Positions 36,242-44,924 of a DNA stretch of 64,000 nt are shown here, one piece after another. How positions within the stretch are numbered: position 1 is the stretch's first letter; the number at the start of each line of letters is the position of its first letter. Below the pieces are notes generated by a model. It was not told where the DNA came from. It searched no databases and saw only the letters and a list, made by a program, of their open reading frames with translations. Made by a program: the position numbers and the translations under genes. The stretch comes from Pseudobutyrivibrio ruminis. Lineage in GTDB: Bacteria; Bacillota; Clostridia; Lachnospirales; Lachnospiraceae. The stretch spans positions 1 through 64,000 of the forward strand of contig SVER01000018.1 of the NCBI GenBank assembly GCA_015057315.1, in the 5' to 3' direction.

Positions 36242-37147
36242 TTATTCCAAAAACATTTTCTCCAAAGTAAATATATCATCATTGAAGGAATAAACTCCAA
36301 TAAATCTGTTGTCAGGTAAATAAATCCTGTATTTATGCCCATTGTTAAAGGCACTGATAGATTCTGCAAAAACCTGAGATGCAGGAATTGGACTGCCATT
36401 AACCGCATGCTTTATTGCTTCTTCCGTAGGAATAACAAAAACAGTCTCCATTCCTTCAAAGGCCTGGTCTATAGGAAGCATTATTCCATCAAGATTGCCA
36501 GCCTTAACAATGCGCTCTATCTCATCAAGAGTTCTTGCATCAGAGATATCAAACATGCTTACCCTTGTACGTACCAGAGATTTCATTGCACAGCCACAGC
36601 CAAGCTTCTGCCCAACATCATGGCAAAGGGACCTGATATATGTACCCTTGCTACAATGAATCCTAATGCTAACCTCTGGTAAGCTGATATTTAAAATATC
36701 GATGCTAAAAATGGTAACAGGTCTAGCCTTTCTTTCAACCTCTATTCCTTCTCTGGCAAGCTCGTATAACTTCTTGCCGTTGACCTTAAGGGCTGAATAC
36801 ATAGGTGGAACCTGCATGATATCCCCCACAAAGGAATTAATCGCCCCCACAATCTCTTCCTCTGTTGAATTAACTGATTTTCTATCAAGGATACGTCCGC
36901 TTAAATCATAGGTGTCTGTTTCGACTCCTAGCATCATTACACATTCGTATACCTTGTCCTTATCTGTGAGCATATCGCAAAGCTTAGTCGCCTTACCAAC
37001 ACATACAGGAAGTACCCCTGTTGCATCCGGGTCTAAGGTTCCGGTATGCCCAATCTTTTTTATTTTTAATATGCCACGAAGCCTGGCAACCACATCAAAT
37101 GAAGTATACCCGGCTTCTTTATAGACATTAATTATGCCACTATTCAT
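36242..37147 (-). CDS. truB: tRNA pseudouridine(55) synthase
   Basis: Converts U55 of tRNAs to pseudouridine. The catalytic aspartate lies in HTGTLDPDATGVLPVCVG (about D42), and YSALKVNGKKLYELAREG and CSKGTYIRSL follow. The open frame begins two codons earlier at a TTG, but the ATG at 37147 overlaps the nrnA stop (TAATG) in the style of this operon and gives the normal N-terminus NSGIINVYKEAGYTSFD. Confidence 0.95.
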   Translation of the reverse strand: MNSGIINVYKEAGYTSFDVVARLRGILKIKKIGHTGTLDPDATGVLPVCVGKATKLCDMLTDKDKVYECVMMLGVETDTYDLSGRILDRKSVNSTEEEIVGAINSFVGDIMQVPPMYSALKVNGKKLYELAREGIEVERKARPVTIFSIDILNISLPEVSIRIHCSKGTYIRSLCHDVGQKLGCGCAMKSLVRTRVSMFDISDARTLDEIERIVKAGNLDGIMLPIDQAFEGMETVFVIPTEEAIKHAVNGSPIPASQVFAESISAFNNGHKYRIYLPDNRFIGVYSFNDDIFTLEKMFLE

Positions 37148-38124
37148 TAGCAAATTCCTAACTCTATTAATTGTTTTTCTACCATAGAAACAATGTTATC
37201 AATAACATCCCATGGCTTATTAGTATTTACAGAAAAGCCTGCGGCTTTCTTATGACCGCCTCCACCGTAAACACCTGTAATCACTGTAAGGTCTACATCC
37301 CCTGTGGCTCTGGTGCTACCTTTGAAATCACCATCCTCAAGCTCATAAAGGAATACTGCTACCTCTACACCTGTAGTGTCACGAAGTTGCTGTACAATTC
37401 CTTCTAGGTGCTTACTCTGGGCACCAAACTCTGCCATATCCTCAGCTGTAATAACAGCTGCAATTACCTTACCATCAAGGTATGTTTTGCAGGAAAGCAA
37501 TGCCTTACCAAGCATACGATTTTGAATCATAGTCTTGGCAAAATATGTATCAGTACAAATCTTAGGATAATCAATACCCTTTGTCATTAAAAAGCCTGCA
37601 GCTGCCATTGTGGCCTCTGTAGTGCATGAATACTGAAATACTCCTGTATCATGAATAATTCCAAGATATAGGCACTCTGCAATATCCTTTGTGATTTTGT
37701 CCTTGCCAAACTGATTATAAATAAGCTCGCAGGTAGAACTATCATCAGGGATGATATAGCTAAACTCTGCAAAGCCTCCGTTTGTCATGTGATGGTCGAT
37801 GCATATAGTGTGCTTTGCCCTTTCAAAAAAGGCAAAGGCATCACCAAGTCTACCTCCATCGCTACAATCTAAGGCAATGTATAAGTCGAAAACTGTATCC
37901 TCAGAAACTGTATGTATATCCTCTATCTTATCTGCATTCTTTAAGAACTTAAAGATGTTAGGAATAGGATCAAGATAAACATGAACATCTGCTGAAGGAT
38001 AATATGTTTTTATGTAGTTGTATACAGCCATACATGAACCAACACAATCCCCATCAGGGCGAATATGACCACTGATGGCGATGGTGGTGGATGATTCTAT
38101 TAGTTCATTAAAGTTATTAATCAT
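37147..38124 (-). CDS. nrnA: DHH/DHHA1 oligoribonuclease/pAp phosphatase (NrnA-like)
   Basis: Degrades short RNA (nanoRNA) and 3'-phosphoadenosine 5'-phosphate. N-terminal DHH domain: SGHIRPDGDCVGSCMA and IDHHMTN; C-terminal DHHA1 domain with GGGGHKKAAGF. The reading frame continues six codons upstream to a GTG, but those codons lie in repeat copy B. The ATG at 38124 is chosen, and its GAGGG ribosome binding site is the end of that repeat. Confidence 0.92.
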   Translation of the reverse strand: MINNFNELIESSTTIAISGHIRPDGDCVGSCMAVYNYIKTYYPSADVHVYLDPIPNIFKFLKNADKIEDIHTVSEDTVFDLYIALDCSDGGRLGDAFAFFERAKHTICIDHHMTNGGFAEFSYIIPDDSSTCELIYNQFGKDKITKDIAECLYLGIIHDTGVFQYSCTTEATMAAAGFLMTKGIDYPKICTDTYFAKTMIQNRMLGKALLSCKTYLDGKVIAAVITAEDMAEFGAQSKHLEGIVQQLRDTTGVEVAVFLYELEDGDFKGSTRATGDVDLTVITGVYGGGGHKKAAGFSVNTNKPWDVIDNIVSMVEKQLIELGIC

Positions 38125-38127
38125 AAA

Positions 38128-38233
38128 ACCCTCATCAGTCACCTTCGGTGACAGCTTCTTCTCCGCTCTGCTCCGGTCGGCTCAAAGCAGAGGTCCACTG
38201 GACCTCTTTCGCCCCTTGAGAAGGGGGAAGCCT
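38128..38233 (-). repeat. Dispersed structured repeat, copy B
   Basis: 106-bp element inserted between rbfA and nrnA. The variable stem is GTCACC/GGTGAC with loop TTC (38138-38152). The central AGAGGTCCA palindrome and the CCCCTT/AAGGGG stem are conserved. On the minus strand it begins directly after the rbfA stop codon and ends 4 bases before the nrnA ATG, supplying the GAGGG ribosome binding site. Confidence 0.9.
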
Positions 38234-38605
38234 TTAGTCTTCTCTTTCGTGTAGAGGTGCGTTGACCTCGTCGATTAATTTGCTCATTTTAGCAGCGTAA
38301 GCGATTGATTGGTCTGAAACAAATGTAATTTCAGGTGTGTTGCGAAGGTTTACCCTGTGGGCAAGCTCACGACGGATAAATCCTGCTGAGCTTTTAAGGC
38401 CTTCGATAGTCTTTGCAACAGCCTCATCATCACCTAAAACTGAAATATAAGCCTTACATGTCTTAAGGTCTGGAGCAACCTCTACAGATACAACAGATGT
38501 AACTGGAGAGATGCGTGGATCCTTAACCTCAAGACGTATAATGTTAGCAAGCTCACGCATAACTTCTTCGTTTATACGTGTGTTTTTTACTGAATTCTTT
38601 CTCAT
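38234..38605 (-). CDS. rbfA: Ribosome-binding factor A
   Basis: 30S maturation factor with a KH-like fold. Conserved blocks: INEEVMRELANIIRLEVKDPRI near the N-terminus, VSVEVAPDLKTCKAYISV, and SSAGFIRRELAHRVNLRNTPEI(x)F. 123 aa, normal length. Its ATG overlaps the infB stop (TAATG). Confidence 0.95.
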   Translation of the reverse strand: MRKNSVKNTRINEEVMRELANIIRLEVKDPRISPVTSVVSVEVAPDLKTCKAYISVLGDDEAVAKTIEGLKSSAGFIRRELAHRVNLRNTPEITFVSDQSIAYAAKMSKLIDEVNAPLHERED

Positions 38606-41217
38606 TATCTTGGTACCTCAACCATCTTGTAAGCCTCAATAATATCCATTTCCTGAACATCATTAAAGTCTTCAATAACAAGACCACATTCAAAGTTAGA
38701 CTTAACTTCCTTAACGTCATCCTTGAATCTCTTAAGAGAAGCAAGCTTGCCTTCGAAGATTTGCTCGCCACCACGATTTACGCGGACCATACAATCTCTT
38801 TCGAAGTAACCGTCTGTAACGTAAGAACCAGCGATGTTACCAACACCAGAAGCCTTAAATATCTGACGAACCTCTGCGTGACCAATAACCTTTTCCTCAT
38901 ATACAGGATCAAGCATACCCTTCATAGCAGCCTCTACATCGTTGATTGCATCGTAGATAACCTTGTAGAGACGAAGGTCTACACCTTCTCTATCTGCAGT
39001 AGCCTTAGCCTGAGGATCGATACGTACGTTAAATCCAATGATAATAGCGTTAGATGCAGATGCAAGAACTACATCGGATTCATTGATTGTACCAACACCG
39101 CCGTGGATTGTCTTAACAACAACCTCTTCGTTAGAAAGCTTCTCAAGTGACTGCTTAACAGCCTCAACAGAACCCTGAACGTCGGCCTTAACAATAATAT
39201 CAAGTTCCTTAAGATTTCCTGACTCAATCTCGCTAAAGAGTGCGTCAAGAGACATCTTAGATTTAGTCTGTTCAACGAGACGATTCTTGTGCTCTGCAAC
39301 GAATGTGTCTGCAAATGCATGTGCTTCCTTCTCAGAATCAAATGCCATAAATACTTCACCAGCATTTGGAACCTCTGAAAGACCAAGAATCTCAACTGGT
39401 ACAGATGGACCAGCAGTCTTAACACGTGCTCCAGTATCATCGATCATAGCACGAACCCTACCGTGGCAGCTTCCGCAAGCAACAGGATCACCAACGTGAA
39501 GTGTACCCTTCTGAACAAGTACTGTAGCAACAGCACCACGTCCCTTATCAAGCTGAGCCTCAATAACAAGACCACGAGCCTTACGCTTAGGGTCAGCCTT
39601 AAGCTCAAGTACCTCAGCTGTAAGAAGAATCATTTCAAGAAGGTTATCGATACCTTCCTTAGTGTGGGCTGAAACTGGACAAAATACTGTGCTTCCACCC
39701 CAATCCTCTGGGATAAGCTGATATTCTGAAAGCTCCTGCTTAACTCTGTCGATGTTAGCGTTTGGCTTATCAATCTTGTTGATTGCAACAATGATTTCGA
39801 TGCCAGCAGCCTTAGCATGGTTAATAGCCTCAACTGTCTGTGGCATAACACCGTCATCAGCAGCAACTACAAGAATAGCGATATCTGTTGAGTTAGCACC
39901 ACGCATACGCATAGCAGTAAATGCCTCGTGACCTGGTGTATCAAGGAATGTAATATCCTGTCCGTTAATTGAAACTGTATAAGCACCGATGTGCTGTGTG
40001 ATACCACCAGCCTCACGGTCTGTAACCTTTGTATCACGGATTGCATCAAGAAGTGATGTTTTACCGTGGTCAACGTGACCCATTACGCAGACAACAGGTG
40101 GACGTGATGGGAAGTTAGATGTATCCTCTTCCTCTTCCTTAAGAAGCTCTGCAATAACATCTACCTTTTCCTCTTCCTCACAGATACAGTTAAACTCAAG
40201 AGCGATTTCTGCTGCTTCATCAAAATCAACCTCCTGGTTAACAGTAACCATCTTACCCTTGAGGAATAATGTCTTAACAACAGCTGAAGCCTGAACCTTC
40301 ATCTTATCTGCAAGATCCTTGATTGTAATTCTGTCACCGATTGTGATTGTAAGTACTTCATTCATATCACGCTCAGGTGCCTTAGGTGTATTGTTCTTTT
40401 TCTTCTTGCCACCGTTCTTCTCAAGATTGATGAAGTTCTCCTGCTTCTTGCCACCTAAATTGTTGTTGTCACGGTTGTTCTTCTTTTTCTTGTCATCGCG
40501 ACGTCCGCCCTTACCACTATTAGCTGGTGCAACATCAGCTGCAGGTGCAGCCTGTGAAGGTCGATTGTTTCTTGAAGAATTTCTGTCGCCCTTACCCTGA
40601 CCTCTGTCATTTCTATCGTTTCTATTGTTGTCACGATTGTCTCTCTTGTTATTGTCGTTCTTCTCTGAACGATTGCCCTGCTGGCCTCTTTCGTTTCTAG
40701 GACGGTCGTTCTTCTCCTGACGTTCATTTCTTTCAGGACGGTCGTTCTTCTTCTCAGGCTTGTTGTTAGCCTCTGCCTCTACAGGCTTCTTCTTTGAAAC
40801 AAACTCTGTATCAGTAGACTGTGCAGAAGCTCTCTGTGAAGGACGAAGTCCATCTGAGAATGTACGTGGTCTAATTGGTCCACGTGGTGCAGCTGCCTGC
40901 TGATTCTTCTTATCACGGTTTTCCTTAGAATTAGACTTATCGTTTCTAGCTCCTTCATTGCTTGAGCTGCTACGTCTCTTTCTATCGTCACTACCACGAG
41001 TAACAACGAAAACGTTCTTTTTCTTTTTAATAGGATTACCATCCTTATCTACTGGACGCTGCTTCTTTGTAAAATGCTTACGCACCTTTTCAGCCACATC
41101 ATCCTCAATACCGCTTTGTGCCTTTGCCTCTATACCGTTAGATTCAAGATAAGCAATTACATCCTTGCTCTCTTTACCTAACTCTTTAGCTAATTCATGT
41201 ACTTTAATTTTTGCCAT
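38605..41217 (-). CDS. infB: Translation initiation factor IF-2
   Basis: GTPase that brings initiator tRNA to the ribosome. N-terminal IF2_N module (residues 1-52), then about 230 residues of Asn/Asp/Arg/Lys/Gly-rich low complexity, a second IF2_N-like module (about 288-350), the G domain with [14 protein letters not shown] near residue 378, DTPGHEAF and NKIDKP, and domains II-IV. 870 aa. The upstream TTG that extends the frame by one codon is rejected in favour of the ATG at 41217, preceded by GGAGGAT. Confidence 0.96.
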   Translation of the reverse strand: MAKIKVHELAKELGKESKDVIAYLESNGIEAKAQSGIEDDVAEKVRKHFTKKQRPVDKDGNPIKKKKNVFVVTRGSDDRKRRSSSSNEGARNDKSNSKENRDKKNQQAAAPRGPIRPRTFSDGLRPSQRASAQSTDTEFVSKKKPVEAEANNKPEKKNDRPERNERQEKNDRPRNERGQQGNRSEKNDNNKRDNRDNNRNDRNDRGQGKGDRNSSRNNRPSQAAPAADVAPANSGKGGRRDDKKKKNNRDNNNLGGKKQENFINLEKNGGKKKKNNTPKAPERDMNEVLTITIGDRITIKDLADKMKVQASAVVKTLFLKGKMVTVNQEVDFDEAAEIALEFNCICEEEEKVDVIAELLKEEEEDTSNFPSRPPVVCVMGHVDHGKTSLLDAIRDTKVTDREAGGITQHIGAYTVSINGQDITFLDTPGHEAFTAMRMRGANSTDIAILVVAADDGVMPQTVEAINHAKAAGIEIIVAINKIDKPNANIDRVKQELSEYQLIPEDWGGSTVFCPVSAHTKEGIDNLLEMILLTAEVLELKADPKRKARGLVIEAQLDKGRGAVATVLVQKGTLHVGDPVACGSCHGRVRAMIDDTGARVKTAGPSVPVEILGLSEVPNAGEVFMAFDSEKEAHAFADTFVAEHKNRLVEQTKSKMSLDALFSEIESGNLKELDIIVKADVQGSVEAVKQSLEKLSNEEVVVKTIHGGVGTINESDVVLASASNAIIIGFNVRIDPQAKATADREGVDLRLYKVIYDAINDVEAAMKGMLDPVYEEKVIGHAEVRQIFKASGVGNIAGSYVTDGYFERDCMVRVNRGGEQIFEGKLASLKRFKDDVKEVKSNFECGLVIEDFNDVQEMDIIEAYKMVEVPR

Positions 41218-41233
41218 CAAATATCCTCCTCAT

Positions 41234-41539
41234 CTACGCGTTTTGTATCTTATCTAGAATGCTTAAGGATAGATTTTCATCGCACACTACAATTGATGCC
41301 CGATATTCTTTTCCAATTGCATGACCTAAAGATTCTTTAGTTCCGTATTCTATGTAATTAATCTCATAGAAATTACAAGAATTAGAAAATGATTTCTTAG
41401 TATTATCGGATGCATCAGAAGCAACAATACAAAGGAAGCCGCTTCCATCCTTAATGGCCTGCTCACATGCAAACTCACCGGATACCAAAGCTCCTGCCTT
41501 CATCGCTATGCTTATCATGTTAAGTGCTTTATCTGTCAT
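41234..41539 (-). CDS. ylxQ: L7Ae-family ribosomal protein YlxQ
   Basis: Small RNA-binding protein of the L7Ae/L30e/kink-turn family, found between ylxR and infB in most Firmicutes. Motifs: NMISIAMKAGALVSGEFACEQAI and LCIVASDASDNTKK. The ATG at 41539 (101 aa) is chosen over an upstream in-frame start because GGAG lies just before it, within the overlapping 3' end of ylxR. Confidence 0.9.
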   Translation of the reverse strand: MTDKALNMISIAMKAGALVSGEFACEQAIKDGSGFLCIVASDASDNTKKSFSNSCNFYEINYIEYGTKESLGHAIGKEYRASIVVCDENLSLSILDKIQNA

Positions 41540-41795
41540 TCTCCAACTCCATATATAAATTATCAAAAACCTCTGTAGGAACTGCCTGTCTAAGACTGCG
41601 ATTGAAGCCCTTCTTCTTAAGGGCTAAATCTATGCAGGATTTGTTCTTGCATACATAAGCGCCTCTGCCTTGCATCTTATAGGTTAAATCAAGATGGATG
41701 CCATCTGATAATCTAACAAGCCTAAAGAGCTTATACTTTTCAAACATGCCATTACAGGCAACACATTTTCTAAGAGGTAATTGTTTTGTATCCAT
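41529..41795 (-). CDS. ylxR: YlxR/RnpM RNA-binding protein
   Basis: DUF448 protein; the B. subtilis homologue has been described as a modulator of RNase P. The signature RKCVACNGMFEKYKLFRLVR is followed by GRGAYVCKNKSCIDLALKKKGFNRSL. 88 aa. Its start overlaps the nusA stop (TAATG) and its end overlaps ylxQ by 11 bases. Confidence 0.92.
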   Translation of the reverse strand: MDTKQLPLRKCVACNGMFEKYKLFRLVRLSDGIHLDLTYKMQGRGAYVCKNKSCIDLALKKKGFNRSLRQAVPTEVFDNLYMELENDR

Positions 41796-42988
41796 TACTC
41801 TTCCTCAGATGACTCTTCAGAATCCTCATATTCTTCATCAGAATACTCCTCATCTGTATACTCGCCATCCTCATCGTAATATTCATCATCATCGTAGTAC
41901 TCGTCATCCTCGTACTCTTCCTCATAATCAAGGAAGTCACCAGCCTCACGAGCCTGAGTCTCTGACTTGATATCAATCTTGAAGCCTGTAAGACGAGCTG
42001 CAAGACGAGCATTCTGTCCTTCCTTACCAATTGCAAGTGAAAGCTGATAATCAGGAACTACTACGCGAGCGCTCTTCTCATCTGCATCTGCAACAACTGC
42101 AACAACCTTTGCAGGTGAAAGTGCATTTTCAATAAGGTAAGCAGGGTTCTCATCCCACTCAACGATATCAATCTTCTCACCACGAAGCTCGTTAACAATT
42201 GCGTTAACACGTGAACCGTTCTGACCTACGCATGCTCCAACTGGATCAACGTCCTCATCGTTAGACCAAACTGCAATCTTAGTACGGCTACCAGCCTCAC
42301 GAGAGATTGACTTAATCTCAACGATACCATCACGTACCTCTGAAACCTCTTCCTCGAAAAGCTTCTTAACAAGCTCTGGATGTGTACGAGAAACAAGAAT
42401 ACGTGGTCCCTTGTTAGATGTTTTAACCTCTACGATGTATACTTTAATACGGTCCTGTGGCTTGTAGAACTCGCCTCTAACCTGCTCGCTCTCAGAAAGG
42501 AAGCCCTCAAGCTTACCAAGGTTAACATGGATATTGTTTCCTGAGAAACGTGTAACAACACCAGTAACTACCTTGTGCTGAAGCTCATAGTACTCCTCGT
42601 AAAGAACCTTACGTTCTTCCTCGCGAATCTTCTGTGTGATTGTGTTCTTAGCTGCTGTAGCTGCGATACGGCCAAAGTCTCTAGACTTAACCTCTACGCG
42701 AACAACATCACCAATCTGATGCTTACCATTGATGTTCTGTGCCTCTGTAAGAGAAATCTCCTCAACTGGGTCCATAACCTCATCAACTACTGTCTTAGAA
42801 AGGTATACATGGTACTCACCAGTCGCCTTGTCAATTTCAACAGAAGCATTATCTGCTTTACCATAATTGTTCTTACATGCAATAAGAAGTGAATTCTCGA
42901 TTGTCTCGATTAACACGTCCATGCTGATATTTTTCTCTTTTGCAAGATCTGTAAGAGCATCCCAAAAATCATTTGTATTAGCTGCCAT
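41795..42988 (-). CDS. nusA: Transcription termination/antitermination factor NusA
   Basis: RNA polymerase-associated factor for pausing, termination and antitermination. N-terminal polymerase-binding domain (1-130), S1 domain (about 135-200) and two KH domains with DPVGACVGQNGSRVNAIVNEL and SLAIGKEGQNARLAARLTG. After residue 347 there is a striking tail of about 50 residues made almost only of Asp, Glu, Tyr and Ser. No AR repeats, as in other Gram-positives. Confidence 0.95.
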   Translation of the reverse strand: MAANTNDFWDALTDLAKEKNISMDVLIETIENSLLIACKNNYGKADNASVEIDKATGEYHVYLSKTVVDEVMDPVEEISLTEAQNINGKHQIGDVVRVEVKSRDFGRIAATAAKNTITQKIREEERKVLYEEYYELQHKVVTGVVTRFSGNNIHVNLGKLEGFLSESEQVRGEFYKPQDRIKVYIVEVKTSNKGPRILVSRTHPELVKKLFEEEVSEVRDGIVEIKSISREAGSRTKIAVWSNDEDVDPVGACVGQNGSRVNAIVNELRGEKIDIVEWDENPAYLIENALSPAKVVAVVADADEKSARVVVPDYQLSLAIGKEGQNARLAARLTGFKIDIKSETQAREAGDFLDYEEEYEDDEYYDDDEYYDEDGEYTDEEYSDEEYEDSEESSEEE

Positions 42989-43003
42989 ATTTCCTCCTAA
43001 ATA

Positions 43004-43474
43004 TTAAAAGTCTATTGATAATCTAACCTGAGCAACATCTGCTCTTGAAAAAACTTCTGTGCCATCTTCGAATTCGATGGTAATTGTATCCTTATCGAAA
43101 GCCTTAAGTGTTCCTGTGAATTCCTTAGCTCCATTAACTGGCTTGTAAGTTTTGATATCCACATCTTCGCCTATAGCCTTTTCAAAATGTTTATCTTTCT
43201 TTAATACTCTGCCAAGACCTGGTGAGCTAACTTCAAAAATGTATCCGTCGTCTCCGCCAATCTGTGGCTCTGCGTCAAGCAAATCGTTCATGCGACGACT
43301 TACGTCTACGCAATCATCAATTGTGATACCACCTTCCTTGTCGATGTAGGCTCTTAAGTAGTAATCTGCGCCTTCTTTAACGTATTCTACGTCGTAAAGC
43401 TCAAAGCCCATCTCATCAAGAATAGGAGTTATCAATTCTTCCGTACGTTTTTCGTAATCGGTGTGTTTTGACAT
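43004..43474 (-). CDS. rimP: Ribosome maturation factor RimP
   Basis: 30S assembly factor, first gene of the operon. Conserved ELITPILDEMGFELYDVEYVKEG and YIDKEGGITIDDCVDVSRRMNDLLD..., EVSSPGLGRVLKKDKHFEKAIGE. 156 aa, normal. An AAGGAGGAC site precedes the ATG. A hairpin and a promoter lie in the 130 bases upstream. Confidence 0.95.
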   Translation of the reverse strand: MSKHTDYEKRTEELITPILDEMGFELYDVEYVKEGADYYLRAYIDKEGGITIDDCVDVSRRMNDLLDAEPQIGGDDGYIFEVSSPGLGRVLKKDKHFEKAIGEDVDIKTYKPVNGAKEFTGTLKAFDKDTITIEFEDGTEVFSRADVAQVRLSIDF

Positions 43475-43518
43475 AAATGTCCTCCTTATTCAGTTGTAAA
43501 TGTTAAAAAGCATAAACA

Positions 43519-43545
43519 AAGAGAGAGCAAATATTGCTCTCTCTT
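43519..43545 (-). terminator. Hairpin in the rimP leader / purine gene terminator
   Basis: Perfect 12-bp stem (43519-43530 with 43534-43545), 3-base loop, followed on the minus strand by an interrupted T-tract TTTGTTTAT. It lies after the AICAR transformylase gene but also downstream of a promoter at 43573, so it would sit in the 5' leader of rimP-nusA. Confidence 0.75.
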
Positions 43546-43572
43546 AAGTCGCTCTCTTCAATAACAATAGAT

Positions 43573-43600
43573 ATTATATCAGAAATATTAGATTTTTCAA
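43573..43600 (-). promoter_or_regulatory. Promoter of the rimP-nusA-infB operon
   Basis: Minus strand: TTGAAA (43595-43600), 16-base spacer, TATAAT (43573-43578) with an extended -10 TG. It lies 99 bases upstream of the rimP ATG. Confidence 0.7.
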
Positions 43601-43614
43601 GGCTTTTTGCTATT

Positions 43615-44793
43615 TTAGTGATGGAATAGGCGGAGTCCAGTAAATGACATCACCATTCCGTACTTGTTGCATGTCTCGATAACGTTATCATCACGTACTG
43701 AGCCGCCTGGCTGTGCTACGTATTTAACACCAGACTTGTGGGCACGTTCGATATTATCACCGAATGGGAAGAATGCATCACTTCCAAGAGACACATCTGT
43801 CATTCTATCAAGCCATGCACGCTTTTCAGCCTTTGTGAACTCTGAAGGACGTGTTTTAAATGTCTTCTGCCATACATCATCACCGATTACATCCTCGAAC
43901 TCCTCGCCAATGTAAAGGTCGATTGCATTGTCTCTGTCTGCTCTCTTAATTCCATCGACAAAATCAAGACCTAAAACCTTTGGAGACTGTCTAAGCCACC
44001 AATTATCTGCCTTCTGTCCTGCAAGACGTGTACAGTGAATACGTGACTGCTGACCAGCACCGATACCGATTGCCTGACCGTCCTTAACATAGCAAACAGA
44101 ATTTGACTGTGTATACTTAAGAGTAATCATGGCGATTGCAAGGTCAATCTTAGCCTGCTCAGTAAGCTCTTTATTCTCTGTAACGATGTTTGCAAAGAAA
44201 TCATCATCAATAACAAGCTCATTTCTACCCTGCTCAAATGTGATACCAAATACTTCCTTACGCTCTGTCTGCTTTGGAACATAATTTGGATCAATCTTGA
44301 TTACAGCATAGTTACCGTTCTTCTTAGCCTTGAGAATCTCAAGTGCCTCTGGCTCATATCCTGGTGCAATAACACCGTCTGAAACCTCGCGCTTAATAAG
44401 CTTTGCAGTAGCTACATCACAAACATCTGAAAGTGAAATAAAATCACCAAATGAAGACATTCTATCAGCGCCTCTAGCTCTTGCATAAGCATTAGCAAGT
44501 GGAGTAAACTCCATATTCAAATCATCACACCAGTAAATCTTACGCTCTATTTCTGAAAGAGGAAGTCCCACAGCAGCACCTGCTGGGCTTACATGCTTAA
44601 ATGAAGTTGCAGCTGCAAGGCCTGTAGCTTTCTTAAGCTCTGAAACAAGCTGCCATCCATTAAATGCATCAAGAAAATTAATATAACCTGGCTTACCAGA
44701 TAATACTTCGATAGGAAGCTCGCCTTCTTCCATATAAATCCTTGAAGGCTTCTGATTAGGGTTACATCCATACTTTAATTCCAATTCTTTCAT
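43615..44793 (-). CDS. AICAR transformylase (formyltransferase half of PurH)
   Basis: Transfers a formyl group from 10-formyl-THF to AICAR, the ninth step of purine synthesis. It shows the AICARFT core: FKHVSPAGAAVG (catalytic Lys-His), SNSVCYVKDGQAIGIGAGQQSRIHCTRLAG, SDAFFPFGDNIERA and the terminal KYVAQPGGSVRDDNVIE...GLRLFHH. The N-terminal IMP cyclohydrolase (MGS-like) domain of ordinary 510-aa PurH is absent; that activity is probably the neighbouring gene at 44925. 392 aa. Confidence 0.88.
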   Translation of the reverse strand: MKELELKYGCNPNQKPSRIYMEEGELPIEVLSGKPGYINFLDAFNGWQLVSELKKATGLAAATSFKHVSPAGAAVGLPLSEIERKIYWCDDLNMEFTPLANAYARARGADRMSSFGDFISLSDVCDVATAKLIKREVSDGVIAPGYEPEALEILKAKKNGNYAVIKIDPNYVPKQTERKEVFGITFEQGRNELVIDDDFFANIVTENKELTEQAKIDLAIAMITLKYTQSNSVCYVKDGQAIGIGAGQQSRIHCTRLAGQKADNWWLRQSPKVLGLDFVDGIKRADRDNAIDLYIGEEFEDVIGDDVWQKTFKTRPSEFTKAEKRAWLDRMTDVSLGSDAFFPFGDNIERAHKSGVKYVAQPGGSVRDDNVIETCNKYGMVMSFTGLRLFHH

Positions 44794-44813
44794 CTTTTCT
44801 CTCCTTTAAATCC

Positions 44814-44896
44814 GACTGTTACGGCCACAAGCCTTAGTAATTCTCCGGTCGACTGATGTCTCCCTTGAGAATTCTAAGAGCTTGTTGCCTACAGTC
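44814..44896 (-). ncRNA. Long-stem RNA structure between the two purine genes
   Basis: An 83-base stretch folds on itself almost end to end: GACTGT/ACAGTC at the base (44814-44819 with 44891-44896), then GGC/GCC, ACAAGC/GCTTGT, CTTAG/CTAAG and AATTCTC/GAGAATT, separated by single-base bulges, with a 20-nt apical loop. It lies between the IMP cyclohydrolase stop and the transformylase ribosome binding site. It has no T-tract, so it is not an ordinary terminator. Identity unknown. Confidence 0.6.
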
Positions 44897-44924
44897 TCAT
44901 CAAATAATTTACTTTAACTATTCC

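Noticed and set aside
38125-38142. GTG start of nrnA within the repeat
   Set aside because: It would put repeat sequence in the protein; the ATG at 38124 with GAGGG is better placed.
40319-41152. Extra open frames opposite the infB low-complexity region
   Set aside because: Shadow frames of Asn/Arg/Lys-rich codons; IF-2 is clearly the real gene.
44814-44896. Known purine-related riboswitch (ZTP, THF, guanine) before the AICAR transformylase gene
   Set aside because: The long-stem fold and loop sequence lack the conserved cores of these riboswitches as far as I can recall; left as an unknown structure.
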